Assembly (NCBI GenBank): GCA_023301395.1
Contig: JALZUY010000180.1
Span: forward strand, 1 to 30,011
Direction of reading: 5' to 3'
Length of the DNA stretch: 30,011 bases
Source of the DNA: Nonlabens sp.
GTDB lineage: Bacteria; Bacteroidota; Bacteroidia; Flavobacteriales; Flavobacteriaceae
Of this stretch, positions 22,233-30,011 are shown in pieces. Under the pieces are notes generated by a model. It ran no database searches. It was not told the DNA's origin and was given only the letters and a program-made list of their open reading frames with translations. The translations under genes and the position numbers were made by a program. Numbering within the stretch: position 1 is the first letter of the stretch; each line of letters opens with the position of its first letter.

Positions 22233-23467
22233 TACCTAAGTTTAAGTGTTACTAAACTGATGATGGCAAGTAAAATCCCAACAATCCAGAATCTTACGAC
22301 GATTTTGCTTTCATGAATTCCTTTTTTCTGATAGTGATGATGAAGAGGAGACATTAAGAAAATACGACGGCCTTCACCATACTTTTTCCTAGTGTATTTA
22401 AACCAACTCACCTGTATTATTACCGACAGATTTTCCATTACAAACACTCCGCACAGAATAGGAACCAATAACTCTTTACGTGTCGCAATAGCGAGTACAG
22501 CAATAATTCCGCCTATGGTTAAACTACCAGTATCACCCATAAATACTTGAGCTGGGAAAGTATTGTACCACAAGAATCCAACTAGCGCTCCAGCGAATGC
22601 GGTGATAAAGACCACCATTTCACCTGAGTTAGGTATATACATGACGTTGAGATAATCTGAAAAAATAATGTTTCCAGATATCCATGCAAATAACGCTAGA
22701 GTTATAACTGCTATCGCACTGGTTCCTGCAGCAAGTCCGTCGATCCCATCAGTAAGATTTGCACCATTTGAAACACCAGTAACTATAATAATAACAATAG
22801 GAATGAAAATTAACCATGCCCATGAAGCAAGACTAGGGTCTATCCAATCTATTAATGATGAGTATTCAAACTCGTTGTTTTTGAGAAAAGGAATGGTCGT
22901 TTTTGTAGATTGATGTGCTTCACCAAAAGCTACTGACAGACCAGTATTTTCCATGATCTGTTGAGCCACAATAGGATTTTTCACCTCTTCTTTAATAGTA
23001 ATTCCAGGATGAAAAAACATAGTTGCACCAACTATAGCTCCAAGAACTACTTGACCTAACACTTTAAATTTCCCTTTTAAACCACCTTTATCTTTTTTGA
23101 AGATTTTAATGTAATCGTCTGTAAAACCTATCAATCCCATCCAAATGGTTGTTACAATCAATAGAACCACATAAACATTATCCAACTGAGCAAGTAGCAA
23201 CACTGGAATCAAGGTTGCCATGATAATAATGAGTCCACCCATGGTAGGTGTTCCAGCTTTCTCTGCCTGACCGTCAAGACCTAAATCTCTCACAGTTTCT
23301 CCTACTTGTTGACGTTGTAGAAATTTAATAATACGCTTTCCATAAATCGTAGAAATAGCTAAAGACAACAGAAATGCAACTGCTGCTCTAAAGGTGATAA
23401 AACCAAACAACGAGGCTCCAGGAAACTGGAACTGCTCTTCTAGATATTGAAATAAGTAGTATAACAT
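22232..23467 (-). CDS. mraY: Phospho-MurNAc-pentapeptide transferase MraY
   Basis: The membrane enzyme that loads phospho-MurNAc-pentapeptide onto undecaprenyl phosphate to make lipid I. Catalytic motifs are DDYIK (117-121), NLTDGIDG (237-244), MGDTGS (310-315) and PLHHHYQKKG (374-383), among about ten membrane segments. At 411 residues it is longer than the E. coli protein (360). The extra part lies around 155-210, between membrane segments, as is common in Bacteroidota. murF, which often precedes mraY, is absent here. Confidence 0.98.
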   Translation of the reverse strand: MLYYLFQYLEEQFQFPGASLFGFITFRAAVAFLLSLAISTIYGKRIIKFLQRQQVGETVRDLGLDGQAEKAGTPTMGGLIIIMATLIPVLLLAQLDNVYVVLLIVTTIWMGLIGFTDDYIKIFKKDKGGLKGKFKVLGQVVLGAIVGATMFFHPGITIKEEVKNPIVAQQIMENTGLSVAFGEAHQSTKTTIPFLKNNEFEYSSLIDWIDPSLASWAWLIFIPIVIIIVTGVSNGANLTDGIDGLAAGTSAIAVITLALFAWISGNIIFSDYLNVMYIPNSGEMVVFITAFAGALVGFLWYNTFPAQVFMGDTGSLTIGGIIAVLAIATRKELLVPILCGVFVMENLSVIIQVSWFKYTRKKYGEGRRIFLMSPLHHHYQKKGIHESKIVVRFWIVGILLAIISLVTLKLR

Positions 23468-23479
23468 TTGTTGAGTTGG

Positions 23480-24946
23480 TTATTTATTGAGTTGGTTAAG
23501 TAAATCAGCAACAATCTTGCGATCATCAAAATCTGATCGCACGCCGTTAATTTCTTGATAGGTCTCATGCCCTTTTCCAGCAATGAGAATGATATCATTT
23601 TGTTGCGCCATTTGCACAGCTGTCTTAATAGCGTTTTTACGATCAGTAATCGTAAGTGTCTTTTTAAAATCTACCGCTTCTACTCCAGCTTCCATATCCT
23701 CAAGTATCGCATCGGGATTTTCTGTACGTGGATTATCACTAGTAAAAATAACTTGATCACTTAGCGCAGCAGCTATGTTTGCCATTACAGGCCTTTTGGC
23801 TTTATCTCTATCGCCACCGCAGCCTACAACTGTAATCAATTTCTCATTACGTGTACGGATAGCATTAATCGTTTCGAGAACATTTTTCAACGCATCTGGT
23901 GTGTGTGCATAATCAACAATGGCCGTAATACGTTTTGCAGCTGTTGTAAAATATTGAAATCTTCCAGAAACACCGTCTAATTGAGAAATTACCTCCATCA
24001 CTTCCATAGAATCTAGTCCCAATTCCACCGCACAACCATAAATCGCGAGGACGTTGTAAGCATTAAACTCACCAATCATCTTAGTCCACAGTTCTTGATT
24101 ATTCACCTTTAACTGCAAACCTCCAAATTGATTTTCAATAATTTGAGCTCTGTAATCTGTATATGTTTTAAGCGCATATCCCAATTTACGAGCACGCGTA
24201 TTTTGTAACATGAATTCGCCATTCTTATCATCGCGATTTGTAAGCGCAAACGCTTGTGAAGGCAACATGTCAAAGAATCGTTTTTTCACATCTCTATACT
24301 CGGCAAATGTGCTGTGATAATCAAGATGATCATGCGTAAGGTTTGTAAAAATTCCGCCTTGGAAATATAATCCTGTTACACGCTCTTGATCTATTCCATG
24401 ACTACTTACTTCCATAAAACAATAATCGACACCAGCATCTCTCATTGCAGCTAGATGATTATTTATAGTTATGGGATCAGGTGTGGTATGTTTAGTTGGG
24501 ATTACTTTGCCATCGATTAATATTTCTACTGTAGAAATCAATCCAGATTTATATCCTAGCCTTTTAAATAATTGATAAAGTAAACTAGTCGTAGTGGTTT
24601 TACCATTTGTACCTGTAACTCCTATAAGTTTTATATCCTTTGATGGGTTTTCATAATAATTACTAGCAATAAGTGCAAGTGCTTCATGAGCATTTACAAC
24701 TTGAACATATGTAACATCCTCAGATTGATAATCTGGTAAATATTGAAGAATAACAACTCTAGCTCCAGATGCTACTGCTTTTTCAATAAACTGGTGCCCA
24801 TCTGTTGCGGTCCCTTTTAAAGCTATAAAAACATCACCTTTTTGAATAGTTCTAGAATCAAAATGTATTTGATTCACAGCAACATCCGTTGAACCTATAA
24901 CTAGTTCAAGGCTGACTTTATACAATAAGTCTTTTAAATTCTTCAT
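23480..24946 (-). CDS. murE: UDP-MurNAc-tripeptide ligase MurE (meso-diaminopimelate-adding)
   Basis: Adds the third residue of the stem peptide. The P-loop GVTGTNGKTTT is at 109-119, HTTPDP at 153-158, and THDHLDYH at 204-211. The DNPR motif (404-407) is the hallmark of enzymes using meso-diaminopimelate rather than Lys. At 488 residues it is of normal size. Its start overlaps the end of ftsI by 4 bases and mraY follows after 12. Confidence 0.98.
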   Translation of the reverse strand: MKNLKDLLYKVSLELVIGSTDVAVNQIHFDSRTIQKGDVFIALKGTATDGHQFIEKAVASGARVVILQYLPDYQSEDVTYVQVVNAHEALALIASNYYENPSKDIKLIGVTGTNGKTTTTSLLYQLFKRLGYKSGLISTVEILIDGKVIPTKHTTPDPITINNHLAAMRDAGVDYCFMEVSSHGIDQERVTGLYFQGGIFTNLTHDHLDYHSTFAEYRDVKKRFFDMLPSQAFALTNRDDKNGEFMLQNTRARKLGYALKTYTDYRAQIIENQFGGLQLKVNNQELWTKMIGEFNAYNVLAIYGCAVELGLDSMEVMEVISQLDGVSGRFQYFTTAAKRITAIVDYAHTPDALKNVLETINAIRTRNEKLITVVGCGGDRDKAKRPVMANIAAALSDQVIFTSDNPRTENPDAILEDMEAGVEAVDFKKTLTITDRKNAIKTAVQMAQQNDIILIAGKGHETYQEINGVRSDFDDRKIVADLLNQLNK

Positions 24947-26934
24947 GATAAAGTCAATGTAATTTTATCGTTAGCTTTTACTCTTGTTCCCACTGAAATG
25001 CTCTGCTCTTTCACCTTACCTTTTCCTTTAAGTATCACTTGAGCTCCCAAATTCTCTAATAAAGTGACCGCATCCATTGCATCCATTCCTTTTAAATTTG
25101 GGATCTTATTTGAAGTTGATTGTGCTTGAGCATAAAATGCTTCTTGTGACTTTGCAACTTCCTGTGGAGCTGATTGAGGCATAGGAACCTCATCCAGCAT
25201 TGGATTATTAGCATAAATTTTTTGTGCAATTTTTTTGAATACAGGTCCAGCAACTATATTACCGTAATATCCTTTTGTCTTGTTAGGCTTATGGATAACA
25301 ACTATACAACTGTACTTAGGCTCGTCTGCAGGGAAATAACCTGCAAAAGATGCGATGTATTCCTTTTTAGTAGAATTAGCTCCATAACCAGTCTGACAAG
25401 TCCCTGTTTTACCAGCCATAGAAAAACTTTTAGAATAGAGATTATCTGCTGTTCCACGTTTTACTACATTTTCCATCATCACTTTCACTTTATCCACCGT
25501 TTCTTGAGAGCAAATTGACGGATTCAAAATACTACGCTCATACTTTTCAATAAGCTGATCTTTAGAACGCACTTCTCTTATCAGGCGTGGTTTTACCATG
25601 ACACCATTATTTGCAACAGCATTATAGAAAGTCAAAGTTTGTAGCGGCGTCAGACTTAACCCGTAACCAAAAGCCATCCATGGCAATGAAGTACCACTCC
25701 AGTTTCCATCATCAGGATGCGGTATCATAGGAACGCCTTCACCAGTAATAGACAAATCGAGTTTTTTATTCAATCCCATACTGTACAAGCGATCTACATA
25801 TCGTGCACTTGCTTCCTTACCTTTATAGTTATCAGTCACCATTTGAACAAGCGCTGTGTTTGAAGAGACTTCAAAAGCTCGTGCAACACTTATTTTACCG
25901 TAACCACCATATTTAGAATCCTCTACAACATCGCCATAGTAAGTTATCTTTCCTCCTTTAGTATCAAAAACAGTACTGGTATCAACCACTTTATCCTCTA
26001 GCGCAGCAACTACACTCATCAATTTAAAAGTAGAACCTGGTTCATGAGATTCCCATACGGCATAGTTGCGCTTCTCATAATACTTGCCGCTTTTACCACG
26101 ACCTAAATTAGAAAGGGCCTTTATTTCACCTGTAGCCACTTCCATGACAACCGCAGTACCATGTTCTGCTTCAAAGTACTCAAGTTGTTCTAAAAGTGCA
26201 TGATGAGCTACATCCTGCATATTCACATCTATAGTTGTGTAAACATCATAACCATCTTGTGGTTCAATCTCGTTTGCACTACTTATGGGTTTCCATTGAT
26301 TTTGAGAAATCTTTTGTTTTTGACGCACACCATTACTACCTCTTAAAAATGGAGCAAATGCACCTTCTAATCCTACTGGAGCACTACCTGGGCGATCATA
26401 CCCTACAATACGTTCAGCCATTTTCCCAAGTGGATGTTCCCTTACCACTCGTTGTTCTACTATAATTCCACCACGGTAAGGTCCTTTCTTAAATAATGGA
26501 AATGACTTTATCTCCATATAATCACCATAATTGAGATTAGTAGCAATTAACAAATAGCGGCTTTTATTATCTCTAGCAGATCGCAGCTTTTTATCATAAT
26601 AAGATTTAGGATAATTGAATTTCTCAGATAGCGCCTTACAAAGTGGACCTATAAATTCAGTGAAGTCTTTATTATTAGGAGCAACTGCATCAAAACGGAT
26701 ATCATATTTTGAAATAGAAGTCGCTAACAGTTGACCATTTGAATCATAAAGATTCCCGCGATTTGCGGGAATAGTATCATTTTTAAAAATACGTTGCTCT
26801 GCTTTTGCACGATATTTATCTCCATCGACAAACTGGATATTAATGATACTAACCACAATACCTGCCGCAATCAACAATAACAGCACTGCTACTATGTAAA
26901 TCCTACTCAATATACCTTTCTCAGTTGTCGCCAT
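24943..26934 (-). CDS. ftsI: Septal transpeptidase FtsI (PBP3) with PASTA domain
   Basis: The class B penicillin-binding protein that cross-links septal peptidoglycan. A single N-terminal membrane segment (about 11-33) is followed by the PBP dimerisation region (PANRGNLYD, 56-64). The transpeptidase motifs are STFK (301-304, nucleophile Ser301), SSN (357-359) and KTGT (509-512). A C-terminal PASTA domain (about 610-663) is present, typical of Bacteroidota and Firmicutes but not of E. coli FtsI. The start overlaps the preceding small gene by 14 bases. Confidence 0.97.
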   Translation of the reverse strand: MATTEKGILSRIYIVAVLLLLIAAGIVVSIINIQFVDGDKYRAKAEQRIFKNDTIPANRGNLYDSNGQLLATSISKYDIRFDAVAPNNKDFTEFIGPLCKALSEKFNYPKSYYDKKLRSARDNKSRYLLIATNLNYGDYMEIKSFPLFKKGPYRGGIIVEQRVVREHPLGKMAERIVGYDRPGSAPVGLEGAFAPFLRGSNGVRQKQKISQNQWKPISSANEIEPQDGYDVYTTIDVNMQDVAHHALLEQLEYFEAEHGTAVVMEVATGEIKALSNLGRGKSGKYYEKRNYAVWESHEPGSTFKLMSVVAALEDKVVDTSTVFDTKGGKITYYGDVVEDSKYGGYGKISVARAFEVSSNTALVQMVTDNYKGKEASARYVDRLYSMGLNKKLDLSITGEGVPMIPHPDDGNWSGTSLPWMAFGYGLSLTPLQTLTFYNAVANNGVMVKPRLIREVRSKDQLIEKYERSILNPSICSQETVDKVKVMMENVVKRGTADNLYSKSFSMAGKTGTCQTGYGANSTKKEYIASFAGYFPADEPKYSCIVVIHKPNKTKGYYGNIVAGPVFKKIAQKIYANNPMLDEVPMPQSAPQEVAKSQEAFYAQAQSTSNKIPNLKGMDAMDAVTLLENLGAQVILKGKGKVKEQSISVGTRVKANDKITLTLS

Positions 26935-27253
26935 CTGGTGTAGTGGATTTGATTATTATCTTTTGTGGCGGATTCTTTGCTGGAGCAATACCGCGACTTT
27001 TTAATTTACTAGCAACTGTGGATTCCATTTGTAAAAACATCAACTCTCGTTGACCATCTACATACTGGCTGCGCAACTCATTTTCATACTCTGCAAGCTG
27101 CCCTATGTAATGCACCTTTTTCTCAAAACTATGACCTGTATAAATCATTATAATTGAGAGAGATACCACAAATAGGATGAAACGCCAGTTTTTAAAAGCG
27201 TCATCACTCGTTAAAAAAGTTCCTTTTAATATGTCAAAAATCTTAGACGCCAT
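26921..27253 (-). CDS. ftsL: FtsL-like divisome protein
   Basis: A 110-residue bitopic protein with a cytoplasmic N-terminus, one membrane segment at about 24-41 (WRFILFVVSLSIIMIYTG), then a helical coiled-coil-like stretch (about 45-85) rich in Glu, Gln and Leu. FtsL proteins have this build and little sequence conservation, so the call depends on the position between rsmH and ftsI. It begins one base after the rsmH stop. Confidence 0.88.
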   Translation of the reverse strand: MASKIFDILKGTFLTSDDAFKNWRFILFVVSLSIIMIYTGHSFEKKVHYIGQLAEYENELRSQYVDGQRELMFLQMESTVASKLKSRGIAPAKNPPQKIIIKSTTPDGDN

Positions 27254-27254
27254 A

Positions 27255-28169
27255 TTAATCTTCTATACGTTCTGCAATGCGCAACTTTGCACTGCGAGCT
27301 CGATTATTTTCTTTTATTTGTAAAGCACTAGGCACTATTAATTTTCCTACTTTCTTAAATGGCACACTTACTCTACCAAAAATATCTTTCTCAGGTTGCC
27401 CTTCAAACATCCCATCACGCATAAAACGTTTCACAGGACGATCCTCAAGTGAGTGATAAGAAATCACACTAAAACGACCACCTATTTTTAATAAATCTCT
27501 AGATTGAGTTATAAACTCTTCAAGAACTTCCATTTCCTGATTCACCTCAATACGTATGGCTTGAAAAACCTGAGCTAGCATTTTATGCTGGACACGCTCA
27601 GGAACAAACGGCGCACATATTTCTTTCAATTGCTCTACAGTTTCTATCAAATTTCCCTCACGCTTTTGAATAATCGCAGCAGTCAATCTAGGCGCTATGC
27701 GCAATTCCCCATACTCTTTGAAAATGCGATTGAGATCATCCTCATCATAATCGTTTACAACCTTGATAGCATCTAACTCACTATCTTGATTCATGCGCAT
27801 ATCTAGTTTTGCATCAAATCTTGTTGAGAAGCCACGATCAGGAACATCAAACTGGTGTGAACTCACACCTAGATCTGCAAGGATTCCATCTACTTCCTTT
27901 ACTCCATGCATGCGTAAAAAGCGTTTCATGAAGCGGAAATTTTGATTAATCAATGTAAATCGAGGATCATCGATAACATTCTCTAGAGCGTCAAGATCTT
28001 GATCAAAAGCAAATAATCTTCCATTCTCATCGAGTCTAGAAAGAATTTCACGCGAGTGCCCACCACCGCCATAGGTAACGTCTACATATGTACCCGATGG
28101 GTTGATAGCGAGTCCATTTACAGACTCTTCCAGCAGGACTGGCTTATGATAAGAGGTCGGTTGTGTCAT
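27255..28169 (-). CDS. rsmH: 16S rRNA (cytosine-1402-N4)-methyltransferase RsmH (MraW)
   Basis: Methylates C1402 in the ribosomal decoding centre using SAM. It has the N-terminal YHKPVLLEE (7-15), SAM motif DVTYGGGGHSREIL (30-43), the DLGVSSHQFD segment and the late ISYHSLEDRPVKRF. The 304-residue length is normal. The start overlaps the mraZ end by 26 bases. Confidence 0.98.
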   Translation of the reverse strand: MTQPTSYHKPVLLEESVNGLAINPSGTYVDVTYGGGGHSREILSRLDENGRLFAFDQDLDALENVIDDPRFTLINQNFRFMKRFLRMHGVKEVDGILADLGVSSHQFDVPDRGFSTRFDAKLDMRMNQDSELDAIKVVNDYDEDDLNRIFKEYGELRIAPRLTAAIIQKREGNLIETVEQLKEICAPFVPERVQHKMLAQVFQAIRIEVNQEMEVLEEFITQSRDLLKIGGRFSVISYHSLEDRPVKRFMRDGMFEGQPEKDIFGRVSVPFKKVGKLIVPSALQIKENNRARSAKLRIAERIED

Positions 28170-28611
28170 CTCCCATTACTTCTTCTGCGAGATCAGCAAA
28201 ATCTACAGCAGCCTCATCAATAGCCTGCTCATAGCTTTCCTTATCCCATATTTCTATAATATTAATCGCACTCGATACGGTGAGATTTTTAGTGATACTA
28301 GCGATTTGGACTAAATCTTTTGGAATTAGCAATCTGCCATTTGCATCTATTTCCACGGTTTTTACACCAGCGGTAAAACGACGTATGAAGTCGTTATTTT
28401 TCTTTTTAAAACGATTGAGCTTATTCATGCGCACCATCATCTCATTCCACTCTTTCATGGGATACAACTCAAGACAAGGCTGGAATACAGAGCGCTTGAG
28501 CACAAAGCCTTCTTGCAAGACTGGTGCTAGCTGTTTTTTCAATGAAACGGGCATCATAAAACGCCCTTTTGCATCGATTTTACACTCGTATGTTCCTATG
28601 AAATTGATCAA
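28144..28611 (-). CDS. mraZ: Transcriptional regulator MraZ
   Basis: A DNA-binding protein with two SpoVT/AbrB-like halves: GTYECKIDAKGRFMMPVSLKK (6-26) and EIDANGRLLIPKDL (about 92-105). It is 155 residues. Known MraZ proteins bind direct repeats ahead of their own operon and regulate the dcw cluster. Three GTGG repeats at 10-base spacing lie just upstream here, with a -7 box nearer the ATG, consistent with autoregulation. It is the first gene of the operon. Confidence 0.97.
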   Translation of the reverse strand: MINFIGTYECKIDAKGRFMMPVSLKKQLAPVLQEGFVLKRSVFQPCLELYPMKEWNEMMVRMNKLNRFKKKNNDFIRRFTAGVKTVEIDANGRLLIPKDLVQIASITKNLTVSSAINIIEIWDKESYEQAIDEAAVDFADLAEEVMGDDTTDLLS

Positions 28612-28630
28612 ACCTAATGAGTTATGAATT

Positions 28631-28638
28631 CAAATATA
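28631..28638 (-). promoter_or_regulatory. -7 box of the dcw operon promoter
   Basis: TATATTTG on the - strand matches TAnnTTTG exactly, 20 bases before the mraZ ATG. A TTG lies only 14 bases upstream, shorter than the usual 17-23. Confidence 0.55.
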
Positions 28639-28643
28639 AAATT

Positions 28644-28673
28644 ATTACTCCACAATTTACCACTTTTTACCAC
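28644..28673 (-). promoter_or_regulatory. MraZ operator: three GTGG direct repeats
   Basis: On the - strand GTGGTAAAAA, GTGGTAAATT and GTGGAGTAAT follow each other with a 10-base period. This matches the tandem-repeat form of MraZ boxes and sits directly upstream of the promoter box. Confidence 0.75.
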
Positions 28674-28768
28674 ATTGTTAATAAAACGACCTTATTCTGA
28701 ATAACTACGGGACTTATGAACAATTTCACATCGATGTAAACAATTCAATTTTTGAAGGTTTTTGAATA

Positions 28769-28784
28769 CGCTTTCGCGAAAGCG
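28769..28784. repeat. CGCTTTCGCGAAAGCG palindrome, copy 9
   Basis: Perfect palindrome, 18 bp with flanking A/T, in the 298-base divergent region between mraZ and the hydrolase gene. Confidence 0.95.
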
Positions 28785-28879
28785 TGATAATAAAAACTAC
28801 TATATTGAAAGGTTCTAAATGGTTTTAAACAGGCTTAGTCAGCTCATTTACAATGCATGCATTATATAACCAAATAAGC

Positions 28880-28908
28880 TATATTTGCTTACTGTACTAA
28901 ATACAGTA
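28880..28908 (+). promoter_or_regulatory. Promoter box and operator-like inverted repeat of the hydrolase gene
   Basis: TATATTTG (28880-28887) fits TAnnTTTG. TACTGTA (28890-28896) mirrors TACAGTA (28902-28908) across five bases, at the expected transcription start and directly before the ATG at 28910. This could be a repressor site or a 5'-end hairpin. Confidence 0.55.
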
Positions 28909-28909
28909 T

Positions 28910-29677
28910 ATGACGCAAGAGCTGATTACCGAAGGGAAATTTGAATACTTCACTACTGGTGAAGGGACACCTATAATCATTTTACATGGTTTGATGGGTG
29001 GATTGAGCAATTTTCAAGGCGTGATTGACTATTTCCCAGCAAAAGGTTATCAAATAGTAGTTCCTAGTTTACCACTCTACAGTATGCCGTTATTAAAAAC
29101 GAGTGTAGGAACATTTGCAAAGCACATCAACAATTTTATAGATCACATGGGCTGGAAAGAAGTTATTCTTTTAGGCAATTCTCTAGGTGGTCATATAGGT
29201 CTTGTTACCACAAAATTATATCCTGAAAAGATTAAGGCACTTATCATTACTGGTAGCTCTGGCCTTTATGAGAGCGCTATGGGAGAAAGCTACCCTAAGC
29301 GTGGTGACTATGACTATATTAAAAACAAGGCTGAAGGTGTTTTTTACGATCCAGCAGTCGCTACTAAGGAGATTGTAGATGAAGTTTTTGGCGTTGTAAA
29401 TGACCGTAATAAGTTGATTAAAACACTAGCAATTGCAAAAAGTGCCATACGTCACAACATGGCAAAAGATCTTCCTAAAATGAAAACTCCTGTTTGTATT
29501 ATTTGGGGAAAACAAGATGGTGTTACTCCACCTGAGGTTGCTGTTGAATTTGACGAAAAATTACCGAACAGTGATTTATACTGGATCGATAAATGTGGCC
29601 ACGCTGCAATGATGGAACATCCAGATAAATTCAACGAAATTCTAGACGCTTGGTTAGTAAAACAAAAGCTTAGTTAG
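28910..29677 (+). CDS. Alpha/beta-fold hydrolase
   Basis: A 255-residue serine hydrolase. The oxyanion region is IILHGLMGG (23-31) and the nucleophile elbow is GNSLGG (89-94, Ser91). The acid is Asp203 in WGKQDGVTP and the base His231 in KCGHAAMMEHP. All three triad residues are present, so it should be active. No signal peptide, hence cytoplasmic. The substrate is unknown; relatives include esterases and C-C bond hydrolases. It stands between mraZ and engB, an arrangement I associate with Flavobacteriaceae. Confidence 0.92.
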   Translation: MTQELITEGKFEYFTTGEGTPIIILHGLMGGLSNFQGVIDYFPAKGYQIVVPSLPLYSMPLLKTSVGTFAKHINNFIDHMGWKEVILLGNSLGGHIGLVTTKLYPEKIKALIITGSSGLYESAMGESYPKRGDYDYIKNKAEGVFYDPAVATKEIVDEVFGVVNDRNKLIKTLAIAKSAIRHNMAKDLPKMKTPVCIIWGKQDGVTPPEVAVEFDEKLPNSDLYWIDKCGHAAMMEHPDKFNEILDAWLVKQKLS

Positions 29678-29792
29678 AGTTTAGATATCTATTATTTTCT
29701 TTAATTCCTCTTCTGAAATTTGCATTTATAATACGCTTCCTTTTCAAAAAATGAAAACGGTTATTGCCTTAAATTACTTGACAGGTTAACTG

Positions 29793-29800
29793 TATCTTTG
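29793..29800 (+). promoter_or_regulatory. -7 promoter box of engB
   Basis: TATCTTTG matches TAnnTTTG exactly and ends four bases before the ATG. TTG candidates lie 12 and 26 bases upstream, neither ideal. The transcript would be almost leaderless if the ATG at 29805 is right. Confidence 0.5.
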
Positions 29801-29804
29801 CGGC

Positions 29805-30011
29805 ATGAAAATAACCAGTGCAAAGTTTGTCATTTCAAATCAAGATGTTAAAAAGTGTCCAAACAGTAGATTAGCAGAGTATGCTTTTATAGGGCGTTCA
29901 AATGTAGGTAAATCGTCTTTAATCAACATGCTGACTAACATTAAGAGTCTTGCAAAAACATCTGGAAGACCTGGAAAAACACAACTGATCAATCATTTTT
30001 TGATTAATCAA
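29805..30011 (+). CDS. engB: Ribosome-biogenesis GTPase EngB (YihA/YsxC), N-terminal part
   Basis: An essential GTPase that helps assemble the large ribosomal subunit. The first 69 codons are present; the gene is cut by the window end. The G1 loop is IGRSNVGKSSLIN, and SGRPGKTQLINHF carries the G2 Thr region typical of EngB. The ATG at 29805 gives MKITSAKFVIS, a usual EngB beginning. It follows the hydrolase gene by 127 bases with its own promoter-like box. Confidence 0.95.
   Translation, partial: MKITSAKFVISNQDVKKCPNSRLAEYAFIGRSNVGKSSLINMLTNIKSLAKTSGRPGKTQLINHFLINQ

Noticed and set aside
26752..26772. Perfect 8-bp inverted repeat ATTCCCGC-N5-GCGGGAAT
   Set aside because: It lies in ftsI codons for the conserved PANRGN segment, so coding constraint explains it; no T-run follows.
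160..28784. Reading the palindromes as parS sites
   Set aside because: The sequence differs from parS in most half-site positions, and nine copies in 30 kb is far too dense for parS.

Overview
The window is chromosomal DNA of a marine-type member of the Flavobacteriaceae (Bacteroidota). The evidence is AT-rich sequence, TAnnTTTG-type -7 promoter boxes, a dcw cluster without murF, a long-tailed FtsZ, and FtsI with a C-terminal PASTA domain. A 14-16 bp palindrome, CGCTTTCGCGAAAGCG, occurs nine times. I associate that palindrome with Nonlabens/Dokdonia-like genomes, but the genus is a guess. No insertion sequence, phage or CRISPR array is visible.

Bases 1-4.7 kb (+ strand) hold an NAD+/ADP-ribose neighbourhood. 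It starts with the tail of a nicotinamide phosphoribosyltransferase-like gene and its terminator, then a short PRPP-synthetase-like protein and a macrodomain-like protein. A tight run follows: a small ADP-ribosyltransferase-fold protein, KptA (NAD+-dependent RNA 2'-phosphotransferase), a PPP-type metallophosphoesterase and a 2OG-Fe(II) oxygenase-like protein. KptA consumes NAD+ and releases nicotinamide plus cyclic-phosphorylated ADP-ribose, so the neighbours could plausibly recycle or process these products (inference).

Bases 4.85-7.7 kb (- strand) hold a converging operon: an unrecognised basic protein, rtcB (RNA ligase) and prfH (release-factor homologue). This is the known ribosome rescue/repair pair plus a third gene. 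The 820-base gap upstream contains two units on the same strand, each made of a promoter-like box, a mini-ORF and an intrinsic terminator. In both, part of the mini-ORF can pair with the terminator's 5' arm. I propose that the nearer one is a leader-peptide attenuator of the repair operon.

Bases 8.5-12.1 kb (+) hold a secreted ~1040-residue Asp-box/sortilin-type beta-propeller protein and a translationally coupled small gene. Bases 12.1-12.5 kb hold tRNA-Arg(UCG) on the - strand, its long terminator hairpin and a partial tandem copy of that terminator.

Bases 12.5-28.6 kb (- strand) hold a YqeY-like gene and then, in transcription order, the division/cell-wall cluster mraZ-rsmH-ftsL-ftsI-murE-mraY-murD-ftsW-murG-murC-ftsQ-ftsA-ftsZ. 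The genes overlap or nearly touch, a likely MraZ operator lies upstream and a terminator follows ftsZ. Divergent from mraZ are an alpha/beta hydrolase and the 5' part of engB, cut by the window end.

The most unusual signal is the palindrome family. The 14-bp core GCTTTCGCGAAAGC is identical at all nine sites and the sites are more evenly spaced than chance predicts. It lies both between and inside genes, where it is read in all three frames as RFRES, AFAKA or LSRK. It forms the signal-peptide end of the propeller protein and lies inside ftsZ, murC and murD.
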